A stretch of 64,000 nt of DNA from contig NZ_JADBEC010000001.1 in assembly GCF_014873945.1 (NCBI RefSeq), forward strand, positions 2,461,501 through 2,525,500, given 5' to 3'. The stretch comes from Rhizobium viscosum (lineage in GTDB: Bacteria > Pseudomonadota > Alphaproteobacteria > Rhizobiales > Rhizobiaceae). Positions 34,335-43,650 of the stretch are shown here, piece by piece. How positions within the stretch are numbered: the stretch's first letter is position 1; every line of letters begins with the position of its first letter. The position numbers and the translations under genes were made by a program. Below the pieces are notes generated by a model. The model was not told the DNA's origin. It saw nothing but the letters and a program-made list of their open reading frames with translations, and ran no database searches.

Positions 34335-36506
34335 ATGACGCGTTTGCAGCAGATCGGTGTCCTGATCGGCCTCGTCATCGTAGCTGCGCTCACGATGTTC
34401 CGGGCAAGCGATCCGCCGGTGCTCAAGCAGGTCCGCGACGTTACCTTCGACGAATATCAGCGCCTTGTGCCGCGCAGCTTTGAGGCCATGCCGGTCAGAG
34501 TCGTCGATATCGACGAGGCTTCCCTGCGAGCGTTTGGCCAGTGGCCTTGGCCTCGCGACAGGCTGGCAATGCTGGTCCAGCGTCTCTCGGATATGGGAGC
34601 GGCGGCCATCGCCTTCGACGTTATCTTTGCCGAGCCCGACCGGATGTCGCCGCGCAATGTCATCCAGGAGGTGGAGGGCGTCGATCCGTCGCTTGCGGCG
34701 CAGTTGCCTGACAATGATGAGATATTCGCGCAGTCGATAGAAGGAAAGCCTGTCGTTCTTGGCTTCGGGCTTTCCAACGAAGGCAATTATAAGCCGCCGG
34801 TAAAGGCCGGCTTTGCCTTTACCGGTGAAAGTCCACTGTCGGCACCTCCGCATCTTGGCGCTTCGACACCGCTCCGGCCGGGGCTGGAGGCGAATGCTGC
34901 GGGGCTTGGCCACGTCAGTCTCAATCCCGGCAGCCCTTCATCGGTCGTGCGCGCCGTGCCGCTGTTCCTCAGTGACGGCGAGCAGTTTTATCCCAATCTT
35001 GCGATCGAAGCGTTGCGGGTCGCGCAGGGCGCCTCGACCTATGTGCTGGCCGGCGCGCCCGACCGGGCAGGGATTATCACCTCGGCGAAGATCGGCGATT
35101 TCATCGTTCCGCTGACGGCTGCCGGAGAGATCTGGCTTTATGTGACGCCGAACCGGGCAGAGCGTTATGTCTCAGCCGGAAAGGTCCTCGCTGCCGGCGG
35201 AGTGGCCCCCGATGTCGCGGCCCAAATCGACGGCAGCATCATCTTCATCGGCACCTCGGCTGTCGGGCTGCAGGACATTCGCACCACCGCGCTTGGAGAA
35301 AATGTGCCGGGTGTTTCGCTGCAGGCGCAGACTGTCGAGCAGATCCTTTCGGGCCGCTACCTGTCACGGCCGGACTGGGCCGACGGGCTGGAGATCCTGT
35401 CTATCGCGGTGCTCGGCTCCCTGCTCGTCATCATAACGACCTTCGTCAGTCCGGCCGTAGCGCTGATCTGCGGCCTGGCGATCACCGCGATGGCGCTTGC
35501 TGCTTCGTGGTTCAGCTTTCTTTATGCCGGTCTGCTGTTCGACCCTCTGGCGCCTATTATCAGCGGCTCCATCACGCATTTTGCGGCAACATCGTTCCGC
35601 ATCCTCGTCATCGACAGGGAGCGGCGGGAGGTGCGGCGCGCCTTCGGCCATTACCTCTCGCCCTCGCTGCTCCACAGGATCGAGCATACGCCTGATGCTC
35701 TGAAGCTTGGCGGGGACGAGCGCGAGCTCACCATGATGTTCGTCGATGTGCGCAATTTCACAGAGATCAGTGAAAGGTTGACGCCGACCGCCGTCGTCCA
35801 GTTTCTCAATACGCTGCTCGATGCGCTGAGCCGTCATGTTGTCGGGAATGAGGGAACGCTCGACAAGTTCATCGGCGATTCCATTATGGCATTCTGGAAT
35901 GCACCGGTCGATGTTTCGGATCATGCGGCAAAGGCGCTGCGAGCGGCGCTCGCCATGCGGGAGACGCTAGCCGAGCTCAATGCCCGTGACGCTTTCGGTT
36001 TCGGCAGCGCTCAGCAGGTGAGGATCGGCATCGGCATCCATACCGGTCTGGCCTGTGTCGGCAACATGGGTGCGAAGACACGCTTCAACTATTCGGCGGT
36101 GGGCGACGCAGTGAATGTGGCGGCGCGCATCGAATCCTGCTGCAAGGACGTTGGTTTTGATATCCTGATTTCCGACAGCACGGCACGGGCGCAAAGCGGG
36201 GCGGCGCTCTTGGAGGCAGGAGCTATTCCGCTCAAAGGAAAGAGCAGCCGGACGCAGATCTTTGCTGTGATCGGCGATGAGAAGGTCGCTGTCTCGCCGG
36301 AATTCGGCGCGCTGCATCTCGCCCACGAGGAGGTAATAGGCGCCTTACGCGAGCGCTCAAGGAACAGCCGCAAGCTGATCGGCGCGGCAAAACTCGCCGG
36401 CGTACAGGTCCTGGCCGGCCTCACGGAATTCTACGAGCGGATATCGGCCAGGAACGACCATTTTCGGGAGGATATCGGCCTGCCGGAACAACAGGCCGTC
36501 GAATAG
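34335..36506 (+). CDS. CHASE2-domain class III adenylate cyclase
   Basis: A 723-residue protein. An N-terminal helix (5-22) leads into an extracytoplasmic CHASE2 domain (about 30-345) with the signature VVDIDEASLRAFGQWPWPR near 56-74 and AIAFDVIFAEPD. Three helices follow (about 352-418), then a class III cyclase domain (460-640) with D471 (FVDVRNF), K511-F-I-G-D515 and D591 in SAVGDAVN. The K/D pair in the substrate site favours ATP, so cAMP is the likely product. It should sense an extracytoplasmic ligand through CHASE2. The gene ends 4 bp before the stop of a convergent FecR-domain protein, a pairing seen in other genomes. Confidence 0.9.
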   Translation: MTRLQQIGVLIGLVIVAALTMFRASDPPVLKQVRDVTFDEYQRLVPRSFEAMPVRVVDIDEASLRAFGQWPWPRDRLAMLVQRLSDMGAAAIAFDVIFAEPDRMSPRNVIQEVEGVDPSLAAQLPDNDEIFAQSIEGKPVVLGFGLSNEGNYKPPVKAGFAFTGESPLSAPPHLGASTPLRPGLEANAAGLGHVSLNPGSPSSVVRAVPLFLSDGEQFYPNLAIEALRVAQGASTYVLAGAPDRAGIITSAKIGDFIVPLTAAGEIWLYVTPNRAERYVSAGKVLAAGGVAPDVAAQIDGSIIFIGTSAVGLQDIRTTALGENVPGVSLQAQTVEQILSGRYLSRPDWADGLEILSIAVLGSLLVIITTFVSPAVALICGLAITAMALAASWFSFLYAGLLFDPLAPIISGSITHFAATSFRILVIDRERREVRRAFGHYLSPSLLHRIEHTPDALKLGGDERELTMMFVDVRNFTEISERLTPTAVVQFLNTLLDALSRHVVGNEGTLDKFIGDSIMAFWNAPVDVSDHAAKALRAALAMRETLAELNARDAFGFGSAQQVRIGIGIHTGLACVGNMGAKTRFNYSAVGDAVNVAARIESCCKDVGFDILISDSTARAQSGAALLEAGAIPLKGKSSRTQIFAVIGDEKVAVSPEFGALHLAHEEVIGALRERSRNSRKLIGAAKLAGVQVLAGLTEFYERISARNDHFREDIGLPEQQAVE

Positions 36507-36510
36507 TCAG

Positions 36511-37680
36511 TCAGCGGTTGCGGTTCCAGTCCCGGTTTCCGTTTCCGCCCCAGCCACGATCCCGGTTCTCATCCCGATGGTGGCTACGGTCACGATCCCG
36601 ATCTCTTCCCGCGCTCTGGTCGTTGCCGGCAGTCTGGTTTTCGCCTCCGCTTCTTTCCTGCGTGCTCGGTCTGTCCTGATGGCTGCGATCCTGGTGAGGT
36701 GCGTCGTGCCTGTCCGGGCGATCGAACCCTTCGTGCCGGTTCGGTCTTCCATGGTCGCCATGGTGATCGTCTCTATCGTGCTTGTCCTTCCAGCCATGCC
36801 TGTCGTGTTTATCATGCCAGTCGCGCTCCGGCTTATCGTGGTGGGGCTTATCATGGTGGGGCCTGTCATGATGCGGCTTGTCGTGATGCGGTTTTTCCGG
36901 CCGCTGTGTCGGCGGAGCATCCTGCTTCTGTGGTTGCTGCTGGGGCTGTGGATCCGGATCTCGCTGCTCCGGTGTCTGGCGAAGCCGGTCTTTGCGTTCA
37001 GGGTCAACCGAGGCCATCCGGCAGCCGCCAAGCAGGCCGAGGCCGCCCGTTAAACTCTGATTGCCGGAGAGGAAGGGAAGGGCGCGCTGGTTGCCCAGCC
37101 TCTGCAGCACACTGCGGTTGACAGGCTGAGCATCCGTCATGTTGCCGTTCGGCCGCGCAATGACGCAATCGCAACGCTGCTGCAATTGCCGACAGCCGCC
37201 AGGGCCGCAGAAGGTCGCCGCGCCGTTCAACAGCACCACGGCAGTCGTACCATCAGGACCGACATAGAAATCGAAAGCGGTACCGCGCACGCCGATCGTG
37301 CCGGCGGGCGTCTGGATCTGATAGGCGGAGGATTTTGAATTGCCGCTGACCCAGCGGAACGTGCCCTTGGCCGCCTTGATGGAGAGGCGTTTGACGGAGT
37401 CGGAATCGTCGTAGACATATTTGTCGATAACGACGGACGAGCCCCAGCCGACCGCAAGCTTGGTGCCGTCGTGGAAGATGAACTGGCCGAGCCCTGATTG
37501 GGAGGTGCGGATACGCTCGTTGCGGTGGACTTCGTCATTGACGATGATCGGCCCGCCCTGTCCCGTCACTTCTGTTTTGATGAGAGTCGCCTGGCCGACG
37601 GGTTCAGCGGCGAACGCCGGCCACGCGCCCGACAGCGCTAAGCAGATGCTCGCGATCCATATGCTACGCCAACCAAACAT
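36511..37680 (-). CDS. Secreted FecR-domain protein with His/Asp-rich repeat tail
   Basis: A 389-residue protein with a signal peptide (MFGWRSIWIA..., cleaved near AFA-AEP). Residues 30-150 form a FecR domain: GQATLIKTEV, DGTKLAVGWGSSVVID, and TPAGTIGVRGTAF is its hallmark. A Cys-rich stretch (GPGGCRQLQQRCDC) follows at about 160-175. The C-terminal 170 residues are low complexity, rich in His, Asp, Arg, Pro and Gln, including four tandem KPHHD units. Without a sigma factor or TonB receptor nearby it is not a classical FecR anti-sigma regulator; the FecR domain may bind an extracellular ligand. The start at 37680 begins the signal peptide. It converges with the CHASE2 cyclase, stop to stop 4 bp apart. 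Confidence 0.78.
   Translation of the reverse strand: MFGWRSIWIASICLALSGAWPAFAAEPVGQATLIKTEVTGQGGPIIVNDEVHRNERIRTSQSGLGQFIFHDGTKLAVGWGSSVVIDKYVYDDSDSVKRLSIKAAKGTFRWVSGNSKSSAYQIQTPAGTIGVRGTAFDFYVGPDGTTAVVLLNGAATFCGPGGCRQLQQRCDCVIARPNGNMTDAQPVNRSVLQRLGNQRALPFLSGNQSLTGGLGLLGGCRMASVDPERKDRLRQTPEQRDPDPQPQQQPQKQDAPPTQRPEKPHHDKPHHDRPHHDKPHHDKPERDWHDKHDRHGWKDKHDRDDHHGDHGRPNRHEGFDRPDRHDAPHQDRSHQDRPSTQERSGGENQTAGNDQSAGRDRDRDRSHHRDENRDRGWGGNGNRDWNRNR
36832..36891 (+). repeat. Four tandem 15-bp repeats in the FecR gene
   Basis: Units at 36832, 36847, 36862 and 36877 follow the pattern CTTrTCrTGrTGsGG and encode the KPHHD motif on the minus strand. The copies differ at one to four bases. The repeats can vary in number between strains by slippage and would change the number of His pairs in the protein tail. 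Confidence 0.8.
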
Positions 37681-37855
37681 CTTACACCCCACATAAGGGG
37701 ATACTAACATTTACAACAGGCCCGTTCTCCCTGCCCTGTTGGGTGAGAAAAGGGTTATGCCGCATCTGCGAAGGCCGATCACTGCCAAGCGGGGCGATGC
37801 AGCTGTCTCCGTGTCAAAACAAAAGCTCTTTCACGTCGCAAAAGAACCGTTGTGC

Positions 37856-37871
37856 CGCAATTCGATTTGCG
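37856..37871. promoter_or_regulatory. Small inverted repeat upstream of soxB
   Basis: CGCAA-TTCGAT-TTGCG lies 50-66 bp before the soxB start in the 241-bp divergent region with the FecR gene. It is a modest dyad and could be a regulator site. Confidence 0.3.
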
Positions 37872-37921
37872 ATTTGTATGGCCACGACGAAAATGCCTTT
37901 GCCTGAAGGAGATGATGGCGG

Positions 37922-39175
37922 ATGCGGAAATATTCGGTTTTTGCCGTAGCGCGGGAGGCTCTGCGCGGGCACAGGGGCTGGGAAAAGCAGTGGACTTCGC
38001 CGGAGCCGCGATCCGAGTACGACGTGATCATCATCGGCGGTGGCGGCCATGGGCTGGGCGCAGCTTATTACCTCGCCAAGGAGCACGGCATCACCAATGT
38101 GGCGGTGCTGGAAAAGGGCTGGCTCGGCGGCGGCAATACCGGCCGCAACACGACGATCATCCGCTCCAACTATCTCTATGAAGAGAGCATGCACATTTAC
38201 GAGCATTCGATGAAGCTCTGGGAAGGGCTGTCGCTGGAGCTGAATTACAATGTCATGTATTCGCCGCGCGGCGTGATGATGCTGTCGCACAATGTGCACG
38301 ATATGCAGAGTTTCAAACGGCATATCCATGCCAACCGGCTCTACGGCATCGACAATGAATGGCTGACACCGGAGCAGGCCAAGGCCTATTGTCCGCCGCT
38401 CGATATTTCGGCGACTGCTCGCTACCCGATCAATGGGGCTGCCTTGCAGCGCCGCGGCGGCACTGCGCGTCACGATGCGGTTGCCTGGGGTTATGCACGT
38501 GCGGCATCGGACCGCGGCGTGCACATCATCCAGAATTGCGAAGTTACCGGCATCCGCCGCGGTCCGGACGGTCGCGTGACCGGCGTGGAGACCAACAGGG
38601 GCTTCATCGGCGCAAAGAAGGTCGGTGTCTCGGCTGCCGGCCATACGACGACAGTCATGAAGATGGCGGATGTGCGCGTGCCACTGCAATCGAGTCCGTT
38701 GCAGGCCCTGGTTTCCGAGCCGCTGAAACCGATCTTCCCCTGCGTCGTCATGTCGAACACGGTCCATGCCTACATCTCGCAGTCCGACAAGGGCGAGCTC
38801 GTCATCGGCGCGGGTACGGACCAGTATAATTCCTACTCACAGACCGGTGGTCTGCAGATCATCACGCATACGCTCGACGCCATCTGCGAGCTCTTTCCGA
38901 TGTTCCGCCGCGTGAAGATGATGCGCCAGTGGGGCGGTATCGTCGACAATACGCCGGACCGTTCGGCAATCCAGTCGAAGACGCCCGTTCCCGGGCTCTA
39001 CGTGAATTGCGGCTGGGGTACCGGTGGCTTCAAGGCGACACCGGGTTCGGCCAATCTCTTCGCCCATCTGATCGCGCGCGACGAGGCGCACAAGTTCAAT
39101 GCCGGGCTGACTTTGGAGCGGTTCCGCTCCGGTCGGCTGATTGACGAGGCGGCTGCTGCCGCCGTCGCGCACTGA
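37922..39175 (+). CDS. soxB: Heterotetrameric sarcosine oxidase, beta subunit
   Basis: A 417-residue flavin subunit. The FAD-binding motif is IIIGGGGHGLGAAYYLA at 36-52. H184 in RGGTARHDAV corresponds to the histidine that carries covalent FMN in the family. Together with the alpha, gamma and delta subunits it oxidises sarcosine to glycine, passing a formaldehyde unit to tetrahydrofolate and electrons to O2. A GGAG site lies upstream of the ATG. The delta gene starts 12 bp later. Sarcosine arises from glycine betaine, choline or creatinine breakdown, all common rhizobial substrates. Confidence 0.95.
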   Translation: MRKYSVFAVAREALRGHRGWEKQWTSPEPRSEYDVIIIGGGGHGLGAAYYLAKEHGITNVAVLEKGWLGGGNTGRNTTIIRSNYLYEESMHIYEHSMKLWEGLSLELNYNVMYSPRGVMMLSHNVHDMQSFKRHIHANRLYGIDNEWLTPEQAKAYCPPLDISATARYPINGAALQRRGGTARHDAVAWGYARAASDRGVHIIQNCEVTGIRRGPDGRVTGVETNRGFIGAKKVGVSAAGHTTTVMKMADVRVPLQSSPLQALVSEPLKPIFPCVVMSNTVHAYISQSDKGELVIGAGTDQYNSYSQTGGLQIITHTLDAICELFPMFRRVKMMRQWGGIVDNTPDRSAIQSKTPVPGLYVNCGWGTGGFKATPGSANLFAHLIARDEAHKFNAGLTLERFRSGRLIDEAAAAAVAH

Positions 39176-39187
39176 CAGGAGGACAAC

Positions 39188-39529
39188 ATGCTGCTGATCT
39201 ATTGCCCTTACTGTCAGGAAGAGCGCTCCGAGCTCGAGTTCCGTGGTGCCGGTGACGCCCACATCGTTCGGCCGGCCAATATCGCTTCGATTTCGGATGA
39301 AGAGTTTGAGGAATATTTCTTCCTGCGCGACAATCCGAAAGGCCTGATCTTCGAGCGCTGGCGGCACATGCACGGCTGCGGGCGCTTCTTCAATGCAGCG
39401 CGCGATACTGTGAGCGACAAGTTCATCATGACCTACAAGGCCGGCGAACCGAAGCCTGATATCGGCGCTGCGGCGGAACCGCATGCACCCGTCGAGACCT
39501 ATGAAGCTGTTGAAGGAGAGGCGCAATGA
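39188..39529 (+). CDS. soxD: Sarcosine oxidase, delta subunit
   Basis: A 113-residue small subunit starting LLIYCPYCQEERSE, with the zinc-binding cysteines C6 and C9 and further ligands including a His near HMHGCGRF (about 62). It is a normal size SoxD. AGGAGG precedes the ATG. The stop overlaps the soxA start (ATGA). Confidence 0.93.
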   Translation: MLLIYCPYCQEERSELEFRGAGDAHIVRPANIASISDEEFEEYFFLRDNPKGLIFERWRHMHGCGRFFNAARDTVSDKFIMTYKAGEPKPDIGAAAEPHAPVETYEAVEGEAQ

Positions 39530-42519
39530 GCGGCGCGAACCGTATTGTCGGCAAGGGCCGGCTGACGCCCGCAAGGACCGCGCGCTTCACCTTCGATGGC
39601 AAGAGCTATACGGCGCTCGAAGGCGATACCGTCGCCTCGGCCTTGATTGCCCATGGCGTGCACCTCGTCGGCCGGTCGTTCAAATATCATCGCCCGCGCG
39701 GCATTCTTTCGGCGGGTGCCGAGGAGCCGAACGCGTTGATCGACGTCGCCCGCGACAGCGCCCGCAAGCAGCCGAATGTGCGGGCAACCGTGCAGGAAGT
39801 CTTCGACGGGATGATCGTGAAGTCGCAGAACCGTTGGCCGTCTCTTTCCTTCGATGTCGGTGCGGTCAACAACCTGTTCTCGCCTTTCTTCGCAGCGGGC
39901 TTCTATTATAAGACTTTCATGTGGCCGCGGGCTGCGTGGAAGCACGTATATGAGCCGATGATCCGCCGTGCTGCCGGTCTCGGTGTCGCGCCGACGGAAG
40001 ACGATCCCGACCATTATGCCAGCCGTTACGCTCATTGCGACGTGCTGGTCGTCGGTGCCGGTATTGCCGGTCTTTCGGCGGCATTGGCTGCTGCGGAAGC
40101 CGGAGCAAAAATCATCCTCTGCGACGAGCAGGCGGAAGCTGGCGGCGCGTTGCGCTTCGATGCCGGCGTGAAAGTGGATGGGCTTGATGGTTATGCCTGG
40201 GTGCAGAAGACCCTTGCACGTCTGAAGGCCATGGAGAACGTGGAGGTCCTGACCCGCACCACGGCATTCGGCTACTATAACCATAATTTCATCGGCCTCG
40301 TCGAACGCGTCACGGATCATATTGCCCGCCCCGACCGCGATCTGCCCCGCGAACGGCTGTGGCAGGTCCGCGCCAAGCGCGTCATCCTGGCCACGGGCGG
40401 CATCGAGCGGCACATGGTGTTTCCGAACAACGACCGGCCGGGCATCATGCTCGCTTCGGCCGGGCGGATGTATCTCAACCATTATGGTGTCGCGGTCGGC
40501 CAGAAGGTCGGCATCTATACGGCCCATGATTCTGCCTACGAGGCTGCCTTCGACCTGAAGCGGGCGGGTGTTTCGATCGCCGCGATCGTCGATAGTAGGC
40601 AGGCGCCGGGTGCAGCTGTATTGGCCGAAGCCCGTTCGCTCGGCATCGATGTGCTGACCGGTCAGTCGGTCGTCAATACGTCGGGTGCGCTGCGCATTTC
40701 CTCGATGACGGTTGCACGCAACGGTGGCGGTTCGCCGCGCAAGATTGCGGTCGATGCGCTTCTCGTCTGCGCTGGATGGACACCCTCCGTGCATCTCTTC
40801 TCCCAGTCGCGGGGCAAGGTCGCCTTCGATGCCGAGACGCAGCGTTTCCTGCCCGGCACCTATGCGCAGGACTGCCTTTCCGTCGGGGCCTGCAATGGCA
40901 CGGATGGACTGCAGCAGACCGTCGAGGAATCGCTTGCCGCCGGCGAGCTGATGGCACAGGCCGTCGGCAGGCAGGCGGGCAGCAAGATCGGCATTTCCGT
41001 CGAGCAGGCCTTCGACTGGACGGGCGGCATGATTGGTGCTGCCGAAGGCGCCGGACCGGAGACGAATGCCAAGGCGTTCATCGACTTCCAGCATGATGTC
41101 TGCGCCAAGGATATCCGCCTTGCCGTACGCGAAGGCATGCATTCGATCGAGCACATCAAGCGCTTTACGACGAACGGCATGGCCTCCGACCAGGGCAAGC
41201 TCTCCAACATGCATGGTCTGGCGATTGCCGCAGAAACGCTCGGCAAGGATATTCCGCAGGTTGGTCTCACTACCTTCCGCGCGCCCTATACGCCGGTGAC
41301 TTATGGTGCACTGATTTCGCATTCGCGTGGGCCGCTGTTTGACCCTACGCGCAAGACTCCGCTGCATGGCTGGGAAGAAGCCAAGGGCGCAGTCTTCGAG
41401 GATGTCGGCAACTGGAAGCGCGCCTGGTTTTATCCGCGCGCCGGTGAAACGATGCATCAGGCGGTTGCCCGCGAGTGCCGCACGGCGCGTGAGGTCGCCG
41501 GGATCTTTGATGCCTCGACGCTCGGCAAGATCGAGGTTGTCGGGCCGGATGCGGCCGAATTCATGAACCTCATGTACACCAACGCCTGGGATACGCTGAA
41601 ACCAGGCAAATGCCGCTATGGCATCATGCTGCGCGAGGATGGTTTCGTTTATGATGACGGCGTCGTCGGTCGTCTCGCCGATGACCGTTTCCATGTAACG
41701 ACCACGACCGGTGGGGCGCCGCGTGTTCTCAACCACATGGAAGACTATCTGCAGACGGAATTCCCGCATCTGAAAGTTTGGCTGACCTCTGTCACCGAGC
41801 AATGGGCTGTTATCGCGGTGCAAGGACCGAAAGCACGTGAGATCGTCGCGCCTCTGGTCGAAGGGCTTGATATTTCCAACGAGGCCTTCCCGCACATGAG
41901 TGTGGCCGAGTGCAAGGTGGCGGGCGTTCCGGCGCGTCTCTTCCGCGTCTCCTTCACCGGTGAAACAGGCTTCGAAATCAATGTGCCAGCCGACTATGGC
42001 CAGTCGGTGCTGGAGGCAGTCTGGGCCAATGCCGAGCCAGTCGGCGCCTGCGTCTACGGCACCGAGACCATGCATGTGCTGCGCGCCGAAAAGGGCTACA
42101 TCATCGTCGGCCAGGATACTGACGGTACGGTGACGCCCGATGATGCCGGGCTCTCCTGGGCTGTTTCGAAGAAGAAGGCGGATTTCGTCGGCATTCGCGG
42201 CCTGAAGCGGCCCGATCTCGTCAAGGAAGGCCGCAAGCAACTCGTCGGTCTTGCGACGAAGGATGCGAAGCTGGTGCTCGAAGAGGGCGCGCAGATCGTC
42301 GCCAACCCGAACCAGCCTAAGCCGATGACGATGCTCGGTCACGTGACATCGGCCTACTGGTCTGAAAATTGTGGCCGCTCGATCGCCTTTGCACTGGTTG
42401 AAGGTGGCCGCAATCTGCTGGGCGAAACGCTCTATGTGCCGATGCCGGACCGGACCATTCCGGTCGAGGTGACGGATCTGGTGTTCTTTGACAAGGAAGG
42501 AGGCCGTATCCATGGCTGA
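39526..42519 (+). CDS. soxA: Sarcosine oxidase, alpha subunit
   Basis: A 997-residue subunit. The N-terminal part contains a ferredoxin-like domain typical of SoxA (GRSFKYHRPRG near 46-56), then an NAD-binding Rossmann motif VVGAGIAGLSAALAAAEAG at about 176-194 and a C-terminal aminomethyltransferase (GcvT-like) folate-binding part (about 590-997, with PFNMYTNAW-like and GETGFEI-type motifs). It transfers the methyl-derived C1 unit to tetrahydrofolate. Its ATG overlaps soxD by four bases, implying coupled translation. The gamma gene overlaps its end by 8 bp. Confidence 0.95.
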   Translation: MSGANRIVGKGRLTPARTARFTFDGKSYTALEGDTVASALIAHGVHLVGRSFKYHRPRGILSAGAEEPNALIDVARDSARKQPNVRATVQEVFDGMIVKSQNRWPSLSFDVGAVNNLFSPFFAAGFYYKTFMWPRAAWKHVYEPMIRRAAGLGVAPTEDDPDHYASRYAHCDVLVVGAGIAGLSAALAAAEAGAKIILCDEQAEAGGALRFDAGVKVDGLDGYAWVQKTLARLKAMENVEVLTRTTAFGYYNHNFIGLVERVTDHIARPDRDLPRERLWQVRAKRVILATGGIERHMVFPNNDRPGIMLASAGRMYLNHYGVAVGQKVGIYTAHDSAYEAAFDLKRAGVSIAAIVDSRQAPGAAVLAEARSLGIDVLTGQSVVNTSGALRISSMTVARNGGGSPRKIAVDALLVCAGWTPSVHLFSQSRGKVAFDAETQRFLPGTYAQDCLSVGACNGTDGLQQTVEESLAAGELMAQAVGRQAGSKIGISVEQAFDWTGGMIGAAEGAGPETNAKAFIDFQHDVCAKDIRLAVREGMHSIEHIKRFTTNGMASDQGKLSNMHGLAIAAETLGKDIPQVGLTTFRAPYTPVTYGALISHSRGPLFDPTRKTPLHGWEEAKGAVFEDVGNWKRAWFYPRAGETMHQAVARECRTAREVAGIFDASTLGKIEVVGPDAAEFMNLMYTNAWDTLKPGKCRYGIMLREDGFVYDDGVVGRLADDRFHVTTTTGGAPRVLNHMEDYLQTEFPHLKVWLTSVTEQWAVIAVQGPKAREIVAPLVEGLDISNEAFPHMSVAECKVAGVPARLFRVSFTGETGFEINVPADYGQSVLEAVWANAEPVGACVYGTETMHVLRAEKGYIIVGQDTDGTVTPDDAGLSWAVSKKKADFVGIRGLKRPDLVKEGRKQLVGLATKDAKLVLEEGAQIVANPNQPKPMTMLGHVTSAYWSENCGRSIAFALVEGGRNLLGETLYVPMPDRTIPVEVTDLVFFDKEGGRIHG

Positions 42520-43060
42520 GGTCGCAATTCGCAAACCGGCTCTCTCCGGTCTCCTCGCCGGGTCGGCGACGGTGCGCCTGACGGTGGCGCCGGTCGCAAG
42601 CCGCCTTTCGCTGCGTGCGCCGGCTGAATCCGTATCCGCGCTCTCTTCCGCGCTAGGGGTGACTTTGCCTACATCACCCAAGACCTCCGGCAGTGCCGGG
42701 GGACGTTCGGCGCTCTGGCTGGGACCGGACGAGTGGCTCGTAATTGACGAGGCCGGCTCGGATCTTCTGTCGCTTCTCCCCGGCGCGGACGCTCTTCATT
42801 CGGCGGTCGATGTTTCTCACCGCAATGTGGGTATCATTGTTTCCGGACCGGGTGCGGAGGTGACACTGTCCGCTGGCTGCCCTCAGAACCTCTCTCTGGA
42901 GATTTTCCCCGTGGGGGCCTGCTCGCGGACAATCTTCGGCAAGGCCGAGATCGTGCTCTTCCGCACCGAGGACGATACGTTCCGGGTGGAGTGCTGGCGG
43001 TCGTTTTCGGATTATGTCTTCGGGCTGCTCGCCGAAGGCGCCGAGGATGCGAGTCACTAA
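42512..43060 (+). CDS. soxG: Sarcosine oxidase, gamma subunit
   Basis: A 182-residue subunit. The start at 42512 overlaps the end of soxA by 8 bp and has AAGGAAGGAGG upstream. Its sequence shows the SoxG pattern (LWLGPDEWLVIDE, VDVSHRNVGIIVSGPGA), related to the GcvT fold. It is less conserved than the other subunits, as usual. It completes the soxBDAG operon; no terminator follows before the convergent MaoC gene 15 bp away. Confidence 0.92.
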   Translation: MAEVAIRKPALSGLLAGSATVRLTVAPVASRLSLRAPAESVSALSSALGVTLPTSPKTSGSAGGRSALWLGPDEWLVIDEAGSDLLSLLPGADALHSAVDVSHRNVGIIVSGPGAEVTLSAGCPQNLSLEIFPVGACSRTIFGKAEIVLFRTEDDTFRVECWRSFSDYVFGLLAEGAEDASH

Positions 43061-43074
43061 GGCCCGCAAAGAAC

Positions 43075-43557
43075 CTAAGCGTCTTCCGGCCGATCTTTCG
43101 GGTCGAACTGGATGATGGTGATCCAGCGGGCGGTCAGTGCTGGCTTCTTTTCGTTCTCGATTTCGATCGAGACATCATAGGTCGTCATCAGCATGCCGGC
43201 GCCGCGAAAGCGGGCGTCCGAGAGTACGAAGTGGCCACGAATGCGCGTGCCACTCCTGACCGGCGACATGAAGCGGACCTTATCGAAACCGTAATTGATG
43301 CCCAACGTCTGCTCGCGCACTTTGGGCAGGCAATTGTAGTTCATCGTCGACAATAGAGAGAGTGTCAGGAAGCCATGGGCGATAGTTCCGCCGAAGGGGC
43401 TTTCGGCTGCTGCACGAACAGGATCGACGTGAATGAACTGATGGTCGCCGGTCGCCTCTGCGAAGGCATCAATCATCTTCTGATCGACGAGGATCCAGTC
43501 AGACAATCCTGTTTCCGTGCCAACCAGCCCCCGGATCTCCGAGAGCGAAATTTCCAT
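43075..43557 (-). CDS. MaoC-family hot-dog dehydratase
   Basis: A 160-residue protein with a hot-dog fold. The catalytic Asp and His of R-specific enoyl-CoA hydratases are in GDHQFIHVDP (about residues 37-46), followed by AHGFLTLSLL, a strong MaoC/NodN signature. It probably hydrates an enoyl-CoA, but some family members, such as NodN, have other roles. The ATG at 43557 has GAGGAA nine bases upstream; an ATG two codons earlier (43563) is closer than optimal. It is convergent with soxG and separated by 93 bp from glgX, so it is likely transcribed alone. Confidence 0.82.
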   Translation of the reverse strand: MEISLSEIRGLVGTETGLSDWILVDQKMIDAFAEATGDHQFIHVDPVRAAAESPFGGTIAHGFLTLSLLSTMNYNCLPKVREQTLGINYGFDKVRFMSPVRSGTRIRGHFVLSDARFRGAGMLMTTYDVSIEIENEKKPALTARWITIIQFDPKDRPEDA

Positions 43558-43650
43558 CACCATGCATTCCTCGTAAAAAGCCGCAGCCGCAAGCCTTATC
43601 GCGCATTCGTGACGATTGCGATAATGATTCGCGCTGGCGGGTTTCGTGGA

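Noticed and set aside
36511..37680. Classical FecR anti-sigma factor for iron uptake
   Set aside because: No FecI-type sigma factor, TonB receptor or siderophore gene is near, and the protein has a signal peptide and lacks a cytoplasmic anti-sigma segment.
39499..42681. A 1060-codon open frame on the minus strand opposite soxA
   Set aside because: It lies exactly antisense to soxA and reflects the GC-rich third codon positions of that gene. The translation is low-complexity, Arg/His/Asp-rich, and shows no known motif or ribosome site.
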